Assembly: GCA_012934845.2 (NCBI GenBank) | Contig: WNNJ02003409.1 | Location: 62,001-126,000 of the forward strand | Direction of reading: 5' to 3' | Source: Pomphorhynchus laevis | Lineage: Eukaryota; Acanthocephala; Palaeacanthocephala; Echinorhynchida; Pomphorhynchidae | Length of the DNA: 64,000 nt | Shown: in pieces, positions 1 to 11,660 of the stretch | How the letters are laid out: the number at the start of each line of letters is the position of its first letter | Position numbering within the stretch: the stretch's first letter is position 1 | Made by a program: the position numbers and the translations under genes | The notes under the pieces: model-generated | What the model was told of the DNA's origin: nothing | The model's database searches: none | The model's input: the letters and a program-made list of their open reading frames with translations, nothing else

Positions 1-38
1 AGGACTATAAAATCTGCATTTCTTTAAAAAATTTATAA

Positions 39-655
39 AAATTTGCGTGATTGTTAACATTAAAACGACAAGTTCAACTATCATATAATGATTTTTATTT
101 ATCGATTTTATAATAGATTCAAAATTTCAATTTAAATTAAAAATGAAATTTTTATTTTAAATTCATTGACTTACATAAAATTTAATATCTTTATTATAAC
201 CTGTGTTTCATTCACTATTTTATAACGAAGTTTAAAAACAAAACGTTATTTCATACAAGTTATCTAATCAAAATTAATTAAAATTTGCGTGATTGCTAAC
301 ATTAAAACGACAAATTCAACTATCATATAATGATTTTTATTTATCGATTTTATAATGGATTTGAAATTTTATTACATCGTTATTATAACCTTTGTTTCAT
401 TCACTATTTTATAACGAAGTTTAAAAACAAAACGTTATTTCATACAAGTTATCTAATCAAAATTAATTAAAATTTGCGTGATTGCTAACATAAAAACGAC
501 AAGTTCAACTATCATATAATGATTTTTATTTATCGATTTTATAATAGATTTGAAATTTTATTACATCTTTATTATATCCAGTGTTTCAATCACTATTTTA
601 TAAAAACGTTTAAAAACAACACGTTATTTTATACAAGTTATCTAATCAAAATTAA
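39..655. repeat. AT-rich satellite, about 3.3 units
   Basis: A unit starting ATTTGCGTGATTG recurs at about 41, 283 and 472 (spacings 242 and 189). Each unit continues with ACGACAAGTTCAACTATC, a TTTATCGATTTTATAAT block and an AACGTTATTTCATACAAG block. The first unit carries about 50 extra bases. Units are close to 90% alike by eye. No coding potential. Confidence 0.85.
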
Positions 656-659
656 TGAC

Positions 660-1012
660 TATTTGAAGACTTTTTTATTCTGCACCCTACTTTAATTCTT
701 AAAATAAAATAGAAAATTGTATTTAAATAATTTAATTTAATTAAAATTAAATTTGTTACCGTTCAAATTCTATTTTATTCTGCACGCTATTTTACTTCTA
801 TCTATAAGTCAATATCAGCAAGCTGCAAGTCAGTATCGGGGGCTTGAAATTAATAAGATATTCATTTTGATAAGATAATATTAATCTATAATAATATATT
901 ATTATATTTTTATTAAACAATATATTATTTAATATTGATAATATTAAATAAAATATTTTTGATGCAGTTTGTAAAATTTATAAATAAAAAATTTTAAAAT
1001 GATATCATTACT
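660..1012. other. AT-rich spacer, no gene seen
   Basis: Very A+T-rich sequence with short self-complementary runs; no open frame, splice pattern or recognisable repeat. Confidence 0.6.
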
Positions 1013-1300
1013 CGTGAATTTTGTTAGTCATTTTTAGCCAGACGCGGAAGAACGACGAAAAACACTGCTAGATGCCGTTTCGTCATCACTATGACTCGTC
1101 AGTGCCAGTTCCCTCCCACTGCTGGATGCAGAGGAGGACTAGCATGATTCGTTGATAGAGCCGTCTGCTAGTCCTCCTCTGCATCCAGCAGTGGGAGGGA
1201 ACTGGCACTAACGAGTCATAGTGATGACGAAACAGCATCTAGCAGTGTTTTTCGTCGATCTTCCGCATCTGGCTAAAAATGACTGACAAAATTCACGCGG
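1013..1300. repeat. Foldback element with about 133-bp inverted arms
   Basis: The left arm (about 1013-1146) is repeated in reverse complement at about 1167-1300 with only a few mismatches; a loop of about 20 bases separates them. It is clearly more G+C-rich than the DNA around it. The outer ends read CGTGAATTTTG / CAAAATTCACG and the inner ends contain GAGGAGGACTAGCA. It abuts the truncated end of LINE A1. Each arm contains a hammerhead-like core (separate entry). Confidence 0.9.
1077..1102 (-). ncRNA. Hammerhead-ribozyme-like core
   Basis: Read on the minus strand: CTGACGA, then a perfect 5-bp hairpin GTCAT-AGTG-ATGAC, then GAAAC. This matches the invariant hammerhead core (CUGANGA, stem II, GAAA). 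Downstream a possible short stem III (ACG with CGU) would be followed by a GUC-type cleavage triplet. I could not find a convincing stem I next to the core. The opposite arm (1208-1233, plus) has the same hairpin but CTAACGA, which changes an invariant G. Activity is inferred, not shown. Confidence 0.5.
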
Positions 1301-1475
1301 AATGGTTTCACTCTGTTAACAATTCTCGCAGGCAACCCAAGGGACCTGAGAGAGAAGATTACGAAGGGTATGGAGACTCGGTCAGATGCAGCAGAAAAGT
1401 CGAGGAAAACAGCAACAGCGGGTTGATGACTATTCTACTGACAAAACTGATGCACTTCATATATTGCTGAATGGA

Positions 1476-3408
1476 CCGAGCGCCCTTTGACAAACCCATG
1501 AAAACTCAGTGGGATCAAGTTACGCTTACTTAAATGGTCGCGGATTCAACGTGCAAGCGCTTTTTCGTAGATGGATTTGAGGGAATTTTAATCGAAATGA
1601 GTAGAGATCTTTAGGGCATGAGACCGGATTACGTTTGGGTAAAAACTTTCTACGATTAATATTGATACCAGTTTAATCGGATGGTGAGACTAAAAGCATT
1701 GTGACGGCCATTTCTCTTCTTTGATCGGCTCTCGGAAGCTGATAGACCCGACAAGATAGTGAAGCGACGGATTCGGAGGTGCCGGAAGTGGTCAGGAGTA
1801 AAGAATATTTGTAACAGATAAGTTCCTGCTCCTCAAGTAACCCCAAGACGGAATTGGTTGGGGAGATTGAGTGGCTCCGTAGTTGTGTAGGGATAGTGAC
1901 TCCTTCAAAACTCTGCCAATGCTCCCAATCCAACCCATAGCACTGTCCGTCCAGCAGACAGACAAACTTCTCTTTGTTGAATATCTTCCAAAAGGGATAC
2001 TGAGAAGAGTTAAGGTGAGCAAGGCTCGCCCTATCCCTGCATAGCTGGAACCTATATAGAGAGAGAGCTGCAGTATTGATTCAAGATACCTGTATGGCGG
2101 AAACAGAGAGATTGGGAAAGTATAACATTTTAGCGAGGACCTTAAGTTTGTTGTAGTTGGATTGTATATGCGACCTTTATATGTAGTCTAAAGCAACGCG
2201 GTAGCTTGCGATGAAATGTGGGAATTAAATTCGGTTAAGCTCTTATTACAAATTCTGGGGAAGAGTTGGATAGCTGTCTGAGAGAAGCCCACTCTAATAG
2301 GATCAAAGTGAAACCCCCTTCTAAGTAACTAATCTTCCTAAATCCGTCAGCGAATTAGGTCATGAGAGATGGTCTGTTGTTGTCGCGACTGCTCAGTACA
2401 TATTTGTTTCATCAGCTACATCTTATGAAGCAGTAATATGTCGAGCCGAGCGCATTTTGACAAATCCACGAAAACTCAGTGGAATAAGGTTACACCTACT
2501 TATATAGTAGCGGATACTACGCTCAAGCGCTTTTTGTAGATGGAGATGAGGGAATTTTAAATCGAAATTGGTCGCAGGCCTTTGGGACAGTAAACCATTT
2601 TTTGGTCAAAATATACGTTGGCTACAAGTGATGCCGGTTACATCCAATATTGAGGTTAAAATCATTGTGACGGCCACTTTTCTTCTTTGATCGGCTGTCA
2701 AAAGCTGATAAACTCGAGAAGAGAGTGAAGCGACGGATTTGGAGGTGCCCGGAAGTGGGTCCCAAAAGTTAAGGATATCCGTAACAGATAAGTCCCTGCT
2801 CCTTAAGTCACCCTAACGATGAATTGGCTGGGGAGAAAGTGTGGCTCTATAATTATGTATGACTAGTGACTCCTTCAAAGCTCTATCAAGGGCTACGCTA
2901 CTAATCCAACCCGATGCTCTCTAATGATAGCAGACAAACTTCTCATTCTTAAATATCTTTCAGAAGAAAGCCTGATAGGGATTAATAGGAGCAATGCTCG
3001 TCCTGTCCCTACTCAGCTGGAGCTAGAACCTAGAACTGCAGAATTCATTCGAGAGAACCTGCCCGGAGAAAGCTGAGAGATTAGGAAGGTGTAACATTTT
3101 TGATAAGACCTTGAGTTTTGTTGGAGTGGGATTGTAAATGCGACATCTATAGATAGTCGAAAGGATCCCAGTTGCTTGCGAAGATAGATAGGAATTTAAT
3201 TTGGTAAAACTCTCATTGCCCATCCTAGGGAAGAGTTGGATAACTGCCTGAAAGAAGGCTTCCCTGATAGGATCAAATTGAAACCTCTTTCAAAGCAACG
3301 TATCTTTCTCTAACCGCTAGCGTATTAGGTCATGAGAGGTGGTGTTCTTTTGGTGCGACCGCTGAGTACAGATGGGTTTTAACAACCATATTCTATGTAG
3401 CAGTAATA
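1476..3408 (-). repeat. Tandem duplication of about 960 bp inside LINE A1
   Basis: 1476-2438 and 2441-3408 align along their whole length: both run from the RT fingers (GCGCTTTTT block) to the linker ending GCAGTAATATGTCGAG. The junction falls exactly at GTCGAG. The units differ at roughly 10-15% of bases by eye, so the duplication is old, or two different copies were joined. Confidence 0.8.
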
Positions 3409-4021
3409 TGTCGAGGAGTGAATTTGTTATAAAACACTGAAAGGAAATTGTTGGTAGTTTGTAAATCAAATAGTCCTTTCTGGCTCTGCGGAGTGCTGCA
3501 TTTATCCAACGACCAGTTCTGTCATTGAAGTCACCGAGTAACATGCCATAGTTCCTATTTAAAATTTCGTCCAGAAGATCACGGTTCTTGTGAATCTCTC
3601 CCTTATGGATGTATACATTGGCTAGACTAATGCATTTACCGTTCTTTACTAGTGATTTAACTAAACAAGAAAGTGCTGTACATAAATAGGTTAATAGGAG
3701 GGAGGACCTTAAGGAGCACTTTACTAAGGTGAGAAGTCCTTGGGAAGAGGAGTGAGGAGGGGTTATGTACAGAGTTAAGAGGGTAGTTATGTGCGTAAAG
3801 ATAAACGAGTAATGCCCTGGGGAAGACGGATATACCGCGTCATCTGAAGGACTATAACATCTGCATCTTTACCAGATAGTATCCTAAGGGCGAAAGCACC
3901 TTCCGAATTCCACTGAAGGATATTAAGTGAAAAAGGCTCTTGGGTACTTCCCATTGCGTTAGTGTAACCGAAGTGGGACGCCCTCCACCTAATCGGAACC
4001 AGATGCGGAAAGGTAGCTCTT

Positions 4022-5041
4022 TCAGCTTCCGGCCACGGCAGATGGAGTCGTTTGCCCACGAGGAATATCTTTATTTCCCTCAGAGTTCGCAACATTCCAA
4101 ATTAGGTCTTTTCGAGCTTGCTTAATCGCTGCAATGCTCATCGTTGACCCGGTTCTCTTTTTCGATTTAGGGGGTTTCCTTGTGGTGGCAGTCTTAACGG
4201 AAATAGAACTTATTGACTCAGCAAATTTACCCACCAAATTTTGGATCATATTTTCGAAGTGAAGCATAGAGGGCTGGTGTTTAGTCTCAATTAATTTTAT
4301 AATGTCCACGTTAGACATTCTGTCATCTTTTTTTTTGCAGAACGACCCACATGCTTCGACGCAACTAGACGGTTTCTTTGCCTTTACCTTCATTATCATG
4401 TCTATTTTGTTTTTGGTAGACTTTGAAAGCATTACATTTCCTTGACCAGTCACGATCGTCACCATTACAGTTCATTCATGCAAGATGGCATTTCTTCACA
4501 CTTTCCTGAGTGTTCTTTAGAGAACCTGCACACCCCACCTTCATGGGGTAGGCTGCAACCAGCTGCTCAGTGCCCCCACTGATGACAATTGTTGCAGCCG
4601 GTGTGTTAACGAGTCAGATTCAATAGAGAATCTTATATTGTGACCCATATATGGGTTGCAGTTCGAATATGAAAGCCTTAATGCCTCATCGACCACTGAG
4701 TGGCAAAAAGCCACCGGTATAGTGGATCCTTTATTCCATTTGATAAATCTAAGATTCGTAATTTTGTATTCCATCTCCAGTGTATCAACCTCCGAAAGGA
4801 AGGTTGGAATATTTGTTATTTTTATTGTTGCTTTAATCGGTTTGAATGATAGTTTTCCAAGTTCTATATAATTGTTTTTAAAATAATTAATGTAGGAGTG
4901 TGTAAGATCAGCAGTACTGAAGGAAATTTTTAATTCAGTTTCGTAGTATCTAATTGTATTAAACAGGATTATTTTCTTGTATTGATCTGAAAAACTACGA
5001 AGAAAAACATTAAACGTGTTATTTATCTCAATAGGTATCAA
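4022..5041 (-). pseudogene. LINE A1 ORF1 (nucleocapsid-like protein), degenerate
   Basis: Two open stretches (4541-5041 and 4022-4465) cover an ORF1 like that of copy A4. The N-terminal half has the family words NTFNVFLRSF, YETELKISFSTADL and IPVAFCHSVVDEALRLS, a region likely to bind RNA. The zinc-knuckle segment is damaged around 4470-4560, where A4 reads CSRCHK. The C-terminal stretch is lysine-rich and precedes ORF2. ORF1 proteins of this LINE group coat the element RNA; here it is certainly non-functional. Confidence 0.8.
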
Positions 5042-5214
5042 CAGTTAAATGCAGATCAAATTGGATAACTTCGGTACCGGCAGGAGTTCCTCCTACACAT
5101 TAGATACAGAAGAGAACTATCTACTATCTTTTTTCGTTGAATTTGCTTGCAATTGCGTTTCCATAAAATCCTTTCAAGCTCCGAAAGTTTCTCATTCGAT
5201 ATAATTGTTTCAAA

Positions 5215-8170
5215 AATGGAAATTTGTTAAGCAAAACATATTTTATCTGCATCAGAAACAAAACAATTGTTCAATTTGAACAAATTATACGTTTTGTTTC
5301 TGTTGATACTAGTAGCAGCTATCGAAATATAAAAACTGAATTTTCTGAACGATTTTCAGTGTTTCATCGAAAAAAGTGCTATGCCGGAGCCTTCAAAGGT
5401 AAGTAAATTTCCGCTCAATTCGCAGCAAAATGATGCAGGTATTAAGTTTAGTACTTCCACTTTTTCTGATTGTCTTCTTGATGGGAAAATTTTCCCAATC
5501 CTTAAATTGTCTAATATTATTGTTATCAAGCTTCTACAACCGATCGATAGACAAAATCTATTAAATACCTTTTTGAAAGGTTTTGCCCCTCTTTATGATA
5601 AAAGGATTATTTTCAATTGTGTAAAATCTACGAAGCAGAAATTAAGATATAATTTGCTACTTCTGACTTAGCAGAGCCATACGTGAAATTCTTCAATGAC
5701 TCCTTTTCTAAGATGGCTACCATTTAATACAAAACTATTTTGGACACGGTAAAAATTATCAATTTTCCTTCGTTCCTTTCTAAGAAAGACTGCTTTGCTG
5801 ATAAGTGAATTTAAAATTACAGTAGTGCGATCTATAATTGGGAAGAAAGATTTCCCTATTCCAGTTGCTTTCTGTAATACAACGCTTGAGGTCGCTCAGA
5901 TCCTGACTTTCTTGAATACTAAATCATTTATGGGATATAGCTTAACGTTTTCATTGGTAGAGACATATTCCCTGTCGTACCCCTGCAATAATTGTCACAA
6001 GTGGGGACATTTGGCCCCTGTTCGAACCCAGAAATGCGGTGTATGAGGATCTTCAGCTCACTCCGGAAACTGTGTTGAAAGGCCAAATTGTTTAAACTGC
6101 AAGATAGCATCCCGCGTGGTTTAAGAAGTGTAATTACTTTAAAGATTATCAAAAGAGGCATGGATGCCTTAAGTCAAAGCCGGACTCTTTAAGTGAGTTT
6201 ATATCAACCGCCTCAGATGTCACGCTGTCCAAGCATGAAATTCTCAAGATTATCGACAATAAATCGCATGAAGGCCCCCACTATGGTTAAACCATCGCAA
6301 TGGGAAGCATTCAAGAGCCTTTTTTACTGAATGTGGAATTTTGGAAGTGCTTCCGCCCTTAGGCTTCTATCTGGTAGAGATGCAGATGTTATAGTTTTTC
6401 AGAAGAAACAGTATATCCGTCTTCCCTAGGGCATTACTCGATTTATCCCATAGCAACTAACCACCCAATTCGCTCCGTATATAACCCCCTCACTCCTCTT
6501 CTCAATGTCTTCTAACCTCAGTTAAGTGCTCCTTAAGGTCCTCTCCTATTAAACTACTCGTGTCCAGCCCATCCTCGTTTAGTTATATCACTACTTAAGA
6601 ACGGTAAAAGCATCAGCATAGCCAATGTCTACATTCGTCCGGGGGAGATTCACAAGAACCGTGACCTTTTGGACCGTATTTTAGGTAGCAACTACTATAT
6701 GTTACTCGGTAACTTCAACGACAAAACTGGTCGTTAGATTTAGGCAGCACTTCATAGAGCCAGGAACGATTATCTTATTCACAAACCACCGTTCCCTTCC
6801 TTTCATTGCTCAACAAAAACCAATCCTTGATATATTACTGCTACTTTCAGACATGCTCTCTCGAATGAATACTGGAGTTCTAGATATAGGCTCTAGCTTA
6901 GTAGGAACAGGTCGAGTATTGCTCGTCTTTATCCCTCTCAGTCTTCTTTCTGTAAAATATTCAAGGAGTAATTTTCTGCTGGTGGGAGAGGGAATCGGAA
7001 TGAATCGGTAGCGTTGGCCTTGATAAAGTTTTGTATGAGTCACTAGCCCTGAATAACTATGGAGCTACGCTTTCTCCCCAGCCAATACCGCGTTGGGGTG
7101 ACTTCAGGAGCAGGGACTTATCTGTTACGGATATCCTTAACTTCTGGAGCCCACTTCTGGGCAACACCAACCCTTTGCTACACTCTATTCTCGAGTTTTG
7201 TCAGGATAATTGTCATCAGCTTACCGTGGCTGTTTTCCTTGACGTATCCGCTGCATTTGACCGCATCTCCATTCCCTTCGTTATCTCTTCTCTCAGGTCC
7301 CTCGTGTTACCTGCGAGAATTGGTAACAGGTAGAGATATTGCTATATACTAAGCGGTTCTACTATGAAGACGACCCTGATGCTAACTTGAAGGGAGCCTC
7401 AAGGCCTTCTTCTTTCTCCTATCTTATTTCTTGCTAACTTCATTATTCTTTTCAAGGCATTTATACGTGATCATCATTTTGTGGTATACGCTTATGATAC
7501 CACTACCTTGTTTTCATGACGCAGGTGCAAATATGTAGTATCGAACATTAACCGTTTCTTTTAAGACTTGATGATCAGTTACTCACACCCAAACCATTTT
7601 TAAACTCCGAGAAATCGCAGTTGGTCGTCTTTCATGGCGCCCTTGTCACCAAAAAAGAAAGAAACGTAAGAAACTTAAACTCCCCGAAAAGAAACTTAAC
7701 TTTCTGCACTCTCCTCCATTTTGCAGCATCAACCGCTCCCCATCTTCACAAGTCGAGTAAAATATATGGGATTCTCCGTTACGGTGAATTGATTGGCAAA
7801 AGATGATTTGGATATACTTTAACGTATTCTCAAGAGAGCTAGGTGTGCTCTGAAACGGGCCCAGCATCTATCATTAAATGGAAAAACTCAAGTATGCCAT
7901 TAGGGAACTTGGGCTATCTCGGGATTAATCTTCTTTTCTAGAAGACTTCCCCCAGAGCAAAGACTAAGTTTTCTCAAGCACCTTATCTCAAGATTACCCA
8001 CCATAGTCCTCCTCGACTAGACTCTTAGGGGGATTGAGAGACTTTGAATGGTTCGGTCAGATACCGGCGCGCTTGTGCGGCCGGGGGCTCAGATTCCGCT
8101 GAACCTGAGGCCGTGAGAAAGTTGTTGGAGACAGTTGGAAGTTGTTGGCAAGAGTTTTGAATTGCGAAAA
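5215..8170 (+). mobile_element. LINE family A, copy A2 (degenerate, near full length)
   Basis: Plus-strand copy divergent from A1; the two 5' ends meet at about 5195-5215. ORF1 pieces lie at 5381-5671 (FPILKLSNIIVIKLLQP) and 5795-6046, the latter ending in a zinc knuckle, CNNCHKWGH. The endonuclease region is at 6300-6780 (VYIRPG and a NFNDKTGR-like word). RT pieces are at 7030-7640 (FLDVSAAFDRISIPF at about 7236) and the thumb/C-terminus runs to about 8115. The catalytic-motif region (about 7480-7510) is badly worn. Frameshifts and stops occur throughout, more than in A4 or A5, so this is an older copy. Confidence 0.88.
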
Positions 8171-8540
8171 TAATTTGTTTATTTAAATAAATTATTTATT
8201 TATTTCAATTTATTTTTGCACCTATTTATTTTTTAAATTTAGAAATAAATAGGTGTTTATTGCTCATCATGCACCATAATTCTAAATTTATTAAATGAAG
8301 CATAGTAAAACGCATATTTCATATACAAGTATACAACAATATTTGAAAAATGCCAATAAAAATAAAATTTAAAAATCACTTGCTGATTTAAATATTTTTA
8401 AATGCAAAAGACTCTATTTTTGCTAAAAAACGTCTTGATTACAAATTAATTGCAGCAGACAAAAACAAATTTAATATTATGCAAGGTATTATTCTAAAGA
8501 GCGCAACTGATCTAAGCAAAAAACGATATTCTCAAAACGG

Positions 8541-9233
8541 TTAGGCGTATAACATATCAAATTGTACTTTTATACTGCGTGCCCTCTCACTGGCAACCGG
8601 ATCTACATATATATGTAACGATGATCGATGCTTACATCTTCCATTGCTTTTACGCTTCGCGCAAATTGGAATGTTATACATGAATATAGAATTAAACCAT
8701 ATCAATCCGCGCGGACCCCAAATGGGATCAGTTCTAATCCGATGAAGGAGTTCGAAATTTTCAAAGAAGTCGTCTACCGAACTATCGTCTTGGCTTCCAT
8801 ATACACTATCGTACTCAATGGTATTCGAGTTGTTACTACTTCCACTGCGACTCGATTTACTACTTTCATCACAAGTGCCCATCAAAGAAGCTTTGCCGGA
8901 TTTGTAATCACTATTATTGATGAGAGCATCATCTTCTTCCTCCGTACGAAGAAGACTGCTATTAAAACTCGAATTCCCCTTTACTTGGTTATTAAATGTA
9001 GTAGATCCATTTGTTTTGATTGAAGACAGATGACATTCAATCGGTCTAAATCTTCTACTATCAAATTCAGAGTGATCGCTTCTTCTATTACTCTTGGTGG
9101 AAATTACGACTCCTAAATCTGTTACCTTTAATAATTTTCTCAAGTTTTGTTGTTCGGCAGCAGGAGTTGCTCGATGCCGACGACGGTAAGCTTCCAAATG
9201 AGAAAACGAAGGAGGATAGCTAAAATCAAACAT
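8541..9233 (-). CDS. Unrecognised 230-residue protein
   Basis: The longest intact reading frame in the window that is not a retroelement; it runs from an ATG at 9233 to a stop at 8541. Residues about 1-35 are aromatic then basic (YRRRHRATPAAEQQ). The middle (about 95-160) is Ser/Asn/Asp-rich and probably disordered (SSKSSRSGSSNNSN, DDSSVDDFFENFE). The C-terminal 60 residues are ordered-looking, with DPIWGPRGLIWFNS and a basic CAKRKSNGRCKHRSS patch. No signal peptide, membrane helix or known domain is seen. The first codons (ATGTTTGATTTTAG) also read as a splice acceptor, so this could be the last exon of a longer gene. The opposite-strand frame at 8628-9023 is a shadow. Composition and the lack of repeats argue for a host gene. 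Confidence 0.6.
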   Translation of the reverse strand: MFDFSYPPSFSHLEAYRRRHRATPAAEQQNLRKLLKVTDLGVVISTKSNRRSDHSEFDSRRFRPIECHLSSIKTNGSTTFNNQVKGNSSFNSSLLRTEEEDDALINNSDYKSGKASLMGTCDESSKSSRSGSSNNSNTIEYDSVYGSQDDSSVDDFFENFELLHRIRTDPIWGPRGLIWFNSIFMYNIPICAKRKSNGRCKHRSSLHIYVDPVASERARSIKVQFDMLYA

Positions 9234-9239
9234 ATTTCT

Positions 9240-10570
9240 GTTTATGAAATTCTAATGTCGTACTACTGATGCTGGCATGCTCGTCAACTGCTATCTCTGT
9301 TACTATTCACAGGTGATTGTTTATTCCTTTTCCAACTTTTTCCCAATATAAAACAAAATGACGAATTACAATGACGAATCAGGAGAATTGTGAAGAAGTA
9401 AACTAAATATGTTTGAAATATATGTTTGTTAGGGGAGGTGTCGACTTTAGAGCCTACTTCAATTCCAATAGATTGCTGCTTTATTCAGAGATAGTAATAG
9501 TATTTTTGTACCTTTTTGTGACACTATATTCTAGAGTAGTAGCGTCAATGAAAATACCTCGGCATGCATTGTCCGCAAATGTATATAAGTATATATTTAT
9601 AAAGTCCAGACACATTCTTCAAAATTCCCCGGCACATTAGCTACACTGATTTGCCTTTTTAGCAGCTACACTTCAACAGCTGTAATTTTATAGAAAGACA
9701 AACCATTAAGGATAACTATTTGCTAGAAAAACCAAAACACACAATCACTTCCAAACATTTTTCCTGTAATGCTTCGCCGAACAGTTAGTGCCGATTTATA
9801 TATGGGCACGCTTGGACTAGTAGGAAAGAAATTTTCGTTACTTATGAAAGAGTGTGAAAGCCGTTTAAATTTGATAGTTCTCCTAGTATGCTTTATTGTG
9901 GACATCGTTTGCATTAAAAACTTTTTTAGGATTCCTGAGAATAAGGCTTCATAATACATTCATTTTTCGCAAGGAGTGATTTCTTAAACTTTGCAATTCT
10001 GACATTGTATTAATTTGCTACTTTTCGTATATGTAAAATTACTTAATTACACAAATTGTTTTATAATTTCATTATTTTTATTAGTTAAATTTTTTTATGA
10101 TTAAATAAATTATAGCATAAATTAATGTTAATCTATTCGTGATCATTCAATAATTTCGAAGACATTCAATAATTACTTAATAATAGACATACCTTCATTT
10201 ATAAATATTCAGGTTATATTTTTAGCTGCAAATTTAAGGAATTTTGAAGAATTTTATTATGGGTCTCTCTTTTTTATTAGAAATTTGCAAACATATAATT
10301 TTTCAACTTATGCTAATTTTAAATATAATTTCGGAAGTCAACTTATCACATTATAGAGTTCACCAGCAGTTAAGGATTATTTGACCTTGACATTTTTATA
10401 TTTATTCTTATGAACTTATTCGTAAGCTAACGATTTCAGTAATAGTAATGGTAGACGTAAATTAGATCAAAGTGATCAACATGATCAAGAAGTCGTCATC
10501 CTACTTGCTTTAGCCATTTATCTAAATGTCACATTATCATAAAATCAAATTAAGTTAAATAATATATTTT
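9240..10570. other. Intergenic DNA, no supported gene
   Basis: Short open frames exist on both strands (for example 9769-9954 plus) but show no family resemblance, splice structure or composition bias. From 10.0 kb it becomes strongly A+T-rich. Confidence 0.5.
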
Positions 10571-10831
10571 GTAACTTTTTTATTGCGAACCATCCCCGAG
10601 AATACAAAAAGAACTTTATTTATTTGATATTTCGACTGTACTTAGCAGTCCTTTTCAATTGTATTTAATTTAGATCTCAAACTTTTTTAAGGATCTCAAA
10701 CTTTTTCACCTTAAAAAAAGTTGGAGATCTAAAGTAAATACAATTGAAAAGGACTGCTAAGTACAGTCTAAATATCAAATAAATAAAGTTCTTTTTGTAT
10801 TCTCGAGGATGGTTCGCAATAAAAAAGTTAC
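10571..10831. repeat. Palindromic foldback element, 261 bp
   Basis: The outer arms begin GTAACTTTTTTATTGCGAAC and are mirrored to the right end at 10831. The arms are about 115 bp with few mismatches and the centre lies near 10700. The left arm, read on the minus strand at about 10630-10658, contains TTGAAAAG, a perfect stem GACTG...CAGTC, then GAAATATC, the same layout as the hammerhead-like cores in other foldbacks here. The right arm has TAAA instead of GAAA. Confidence 0.88.
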
Positions 10832-10929
10832 TTTTGACCCGAAAGCAATTCTCAACGATATAATATATTTTGTATTAGAAAAGGCTACTAGATAATCAAA
10901 TTTAATCAGAGGGAATTTATATTTTACAC

Positions 10930-11660
10930 CGTATTTTACACCAGCGGTGTAAAATATGTATTTTTCACCGCTGCTATGTTTGGTCGAAAATCTGATAACA
11001 TACCAGTTCCAATTAGCCTTATAGAATATGAATTTGTTCATAACTGTGTAAAAAGTAAATCTAAATTATAAATATATGAAATATATATTGCGATACATTG
11101 ATGATATATGTGTATTTAATTCTAATAATTTTTATTCAATTAGTGAGCACATTTATCCAGAAAGCCTTATTCTTAACAAAACCAATATTAATGATAAAGA
11201 AGGTGTATATCTAGATATGAACATTACATGAACATTGAATTCTTAAAAACCATTTAAATAATTTAATAGGTACATATTTAAAACTATGGTACTATAAAAA
11301 TAAAATCAAACAGAAAATCGTAAAATAGTTAAATAAACAAAATATAAGGAAAAAATAAATTTAAACTCTTAAGAGGAAAATTCCATGGATAGTAAATAAT
11401 ATTTCCTTTCACCAGAGGAAATACGTCATTAGCATTTTTTTTGGCCCAACTGCTATGCTAGGTTGCGAATCATCATTTCCCTATCTTATACAGTTCGAAA
11501 CCTGGCTATATAACAGTTCCCCTTGATGATCACTAATCCTTATTCGGATACATCTTATTTATTCGTCAATTAATAAATTTTGATTTTTATTTATAATTAT
11601 TTTTTTATTTATCAGTAGTTTTAATTTATAAATAGTCTGAAATACGTAGTTAGCTGACTG
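10930..11660 (+). mobile_element. Penelope-like element fragment P1
   Basis: A short PLE piece. 10930-11020 is related to the PLE 3' terminal module (GCTGCTATGTT, ATCTGATAACATA) and passes directly into RT sequence (YEFVHNCVKSKSKL, then a YIDDICVFN-type catalytic word at about 11096). It then jumps to the C-terminal region and 3' module (11400-11540). Order and spacing differ from copies P2 and P11, so the piece is rearranged and broken. Confidence 0.75.

Larger units (their letters stand above)
1301..5195 (-). mobile_element. LINE family A, copy A1 (degenerate, lacks its 3' part)
   Basis: Minus-strand non-LTR retrotransposon. From high to low coordinates: 5' leader near 5190 (a TCGGAGC motif shared with other copies), ORF1 (4.02-5.04 kb), the ORF2 endonuclease start near 3.95 kb (NILQWNSEG), the endonuclease-RT linker, and RT fingers. 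The copy stops in the RT palm at about 1301, matching position 21.2 kb of copy A4, so the catalytic YADD region and the 3' end are missing. Target-primed insertion usually loses the 5' end, so loss of the 3' end suggests a later deletion or rearrangement. Many frameshifts and stops. The I/R1/Jockey superclade is likely from the RT words; no RNase H was seen. Confidence 0.9.

Noticed and set aside
8628-9023. 131-codon plus-strand frame
   Set aside because: Antisense to the 230-residue minus-strand protein, which has the better composition and a full-length frame.
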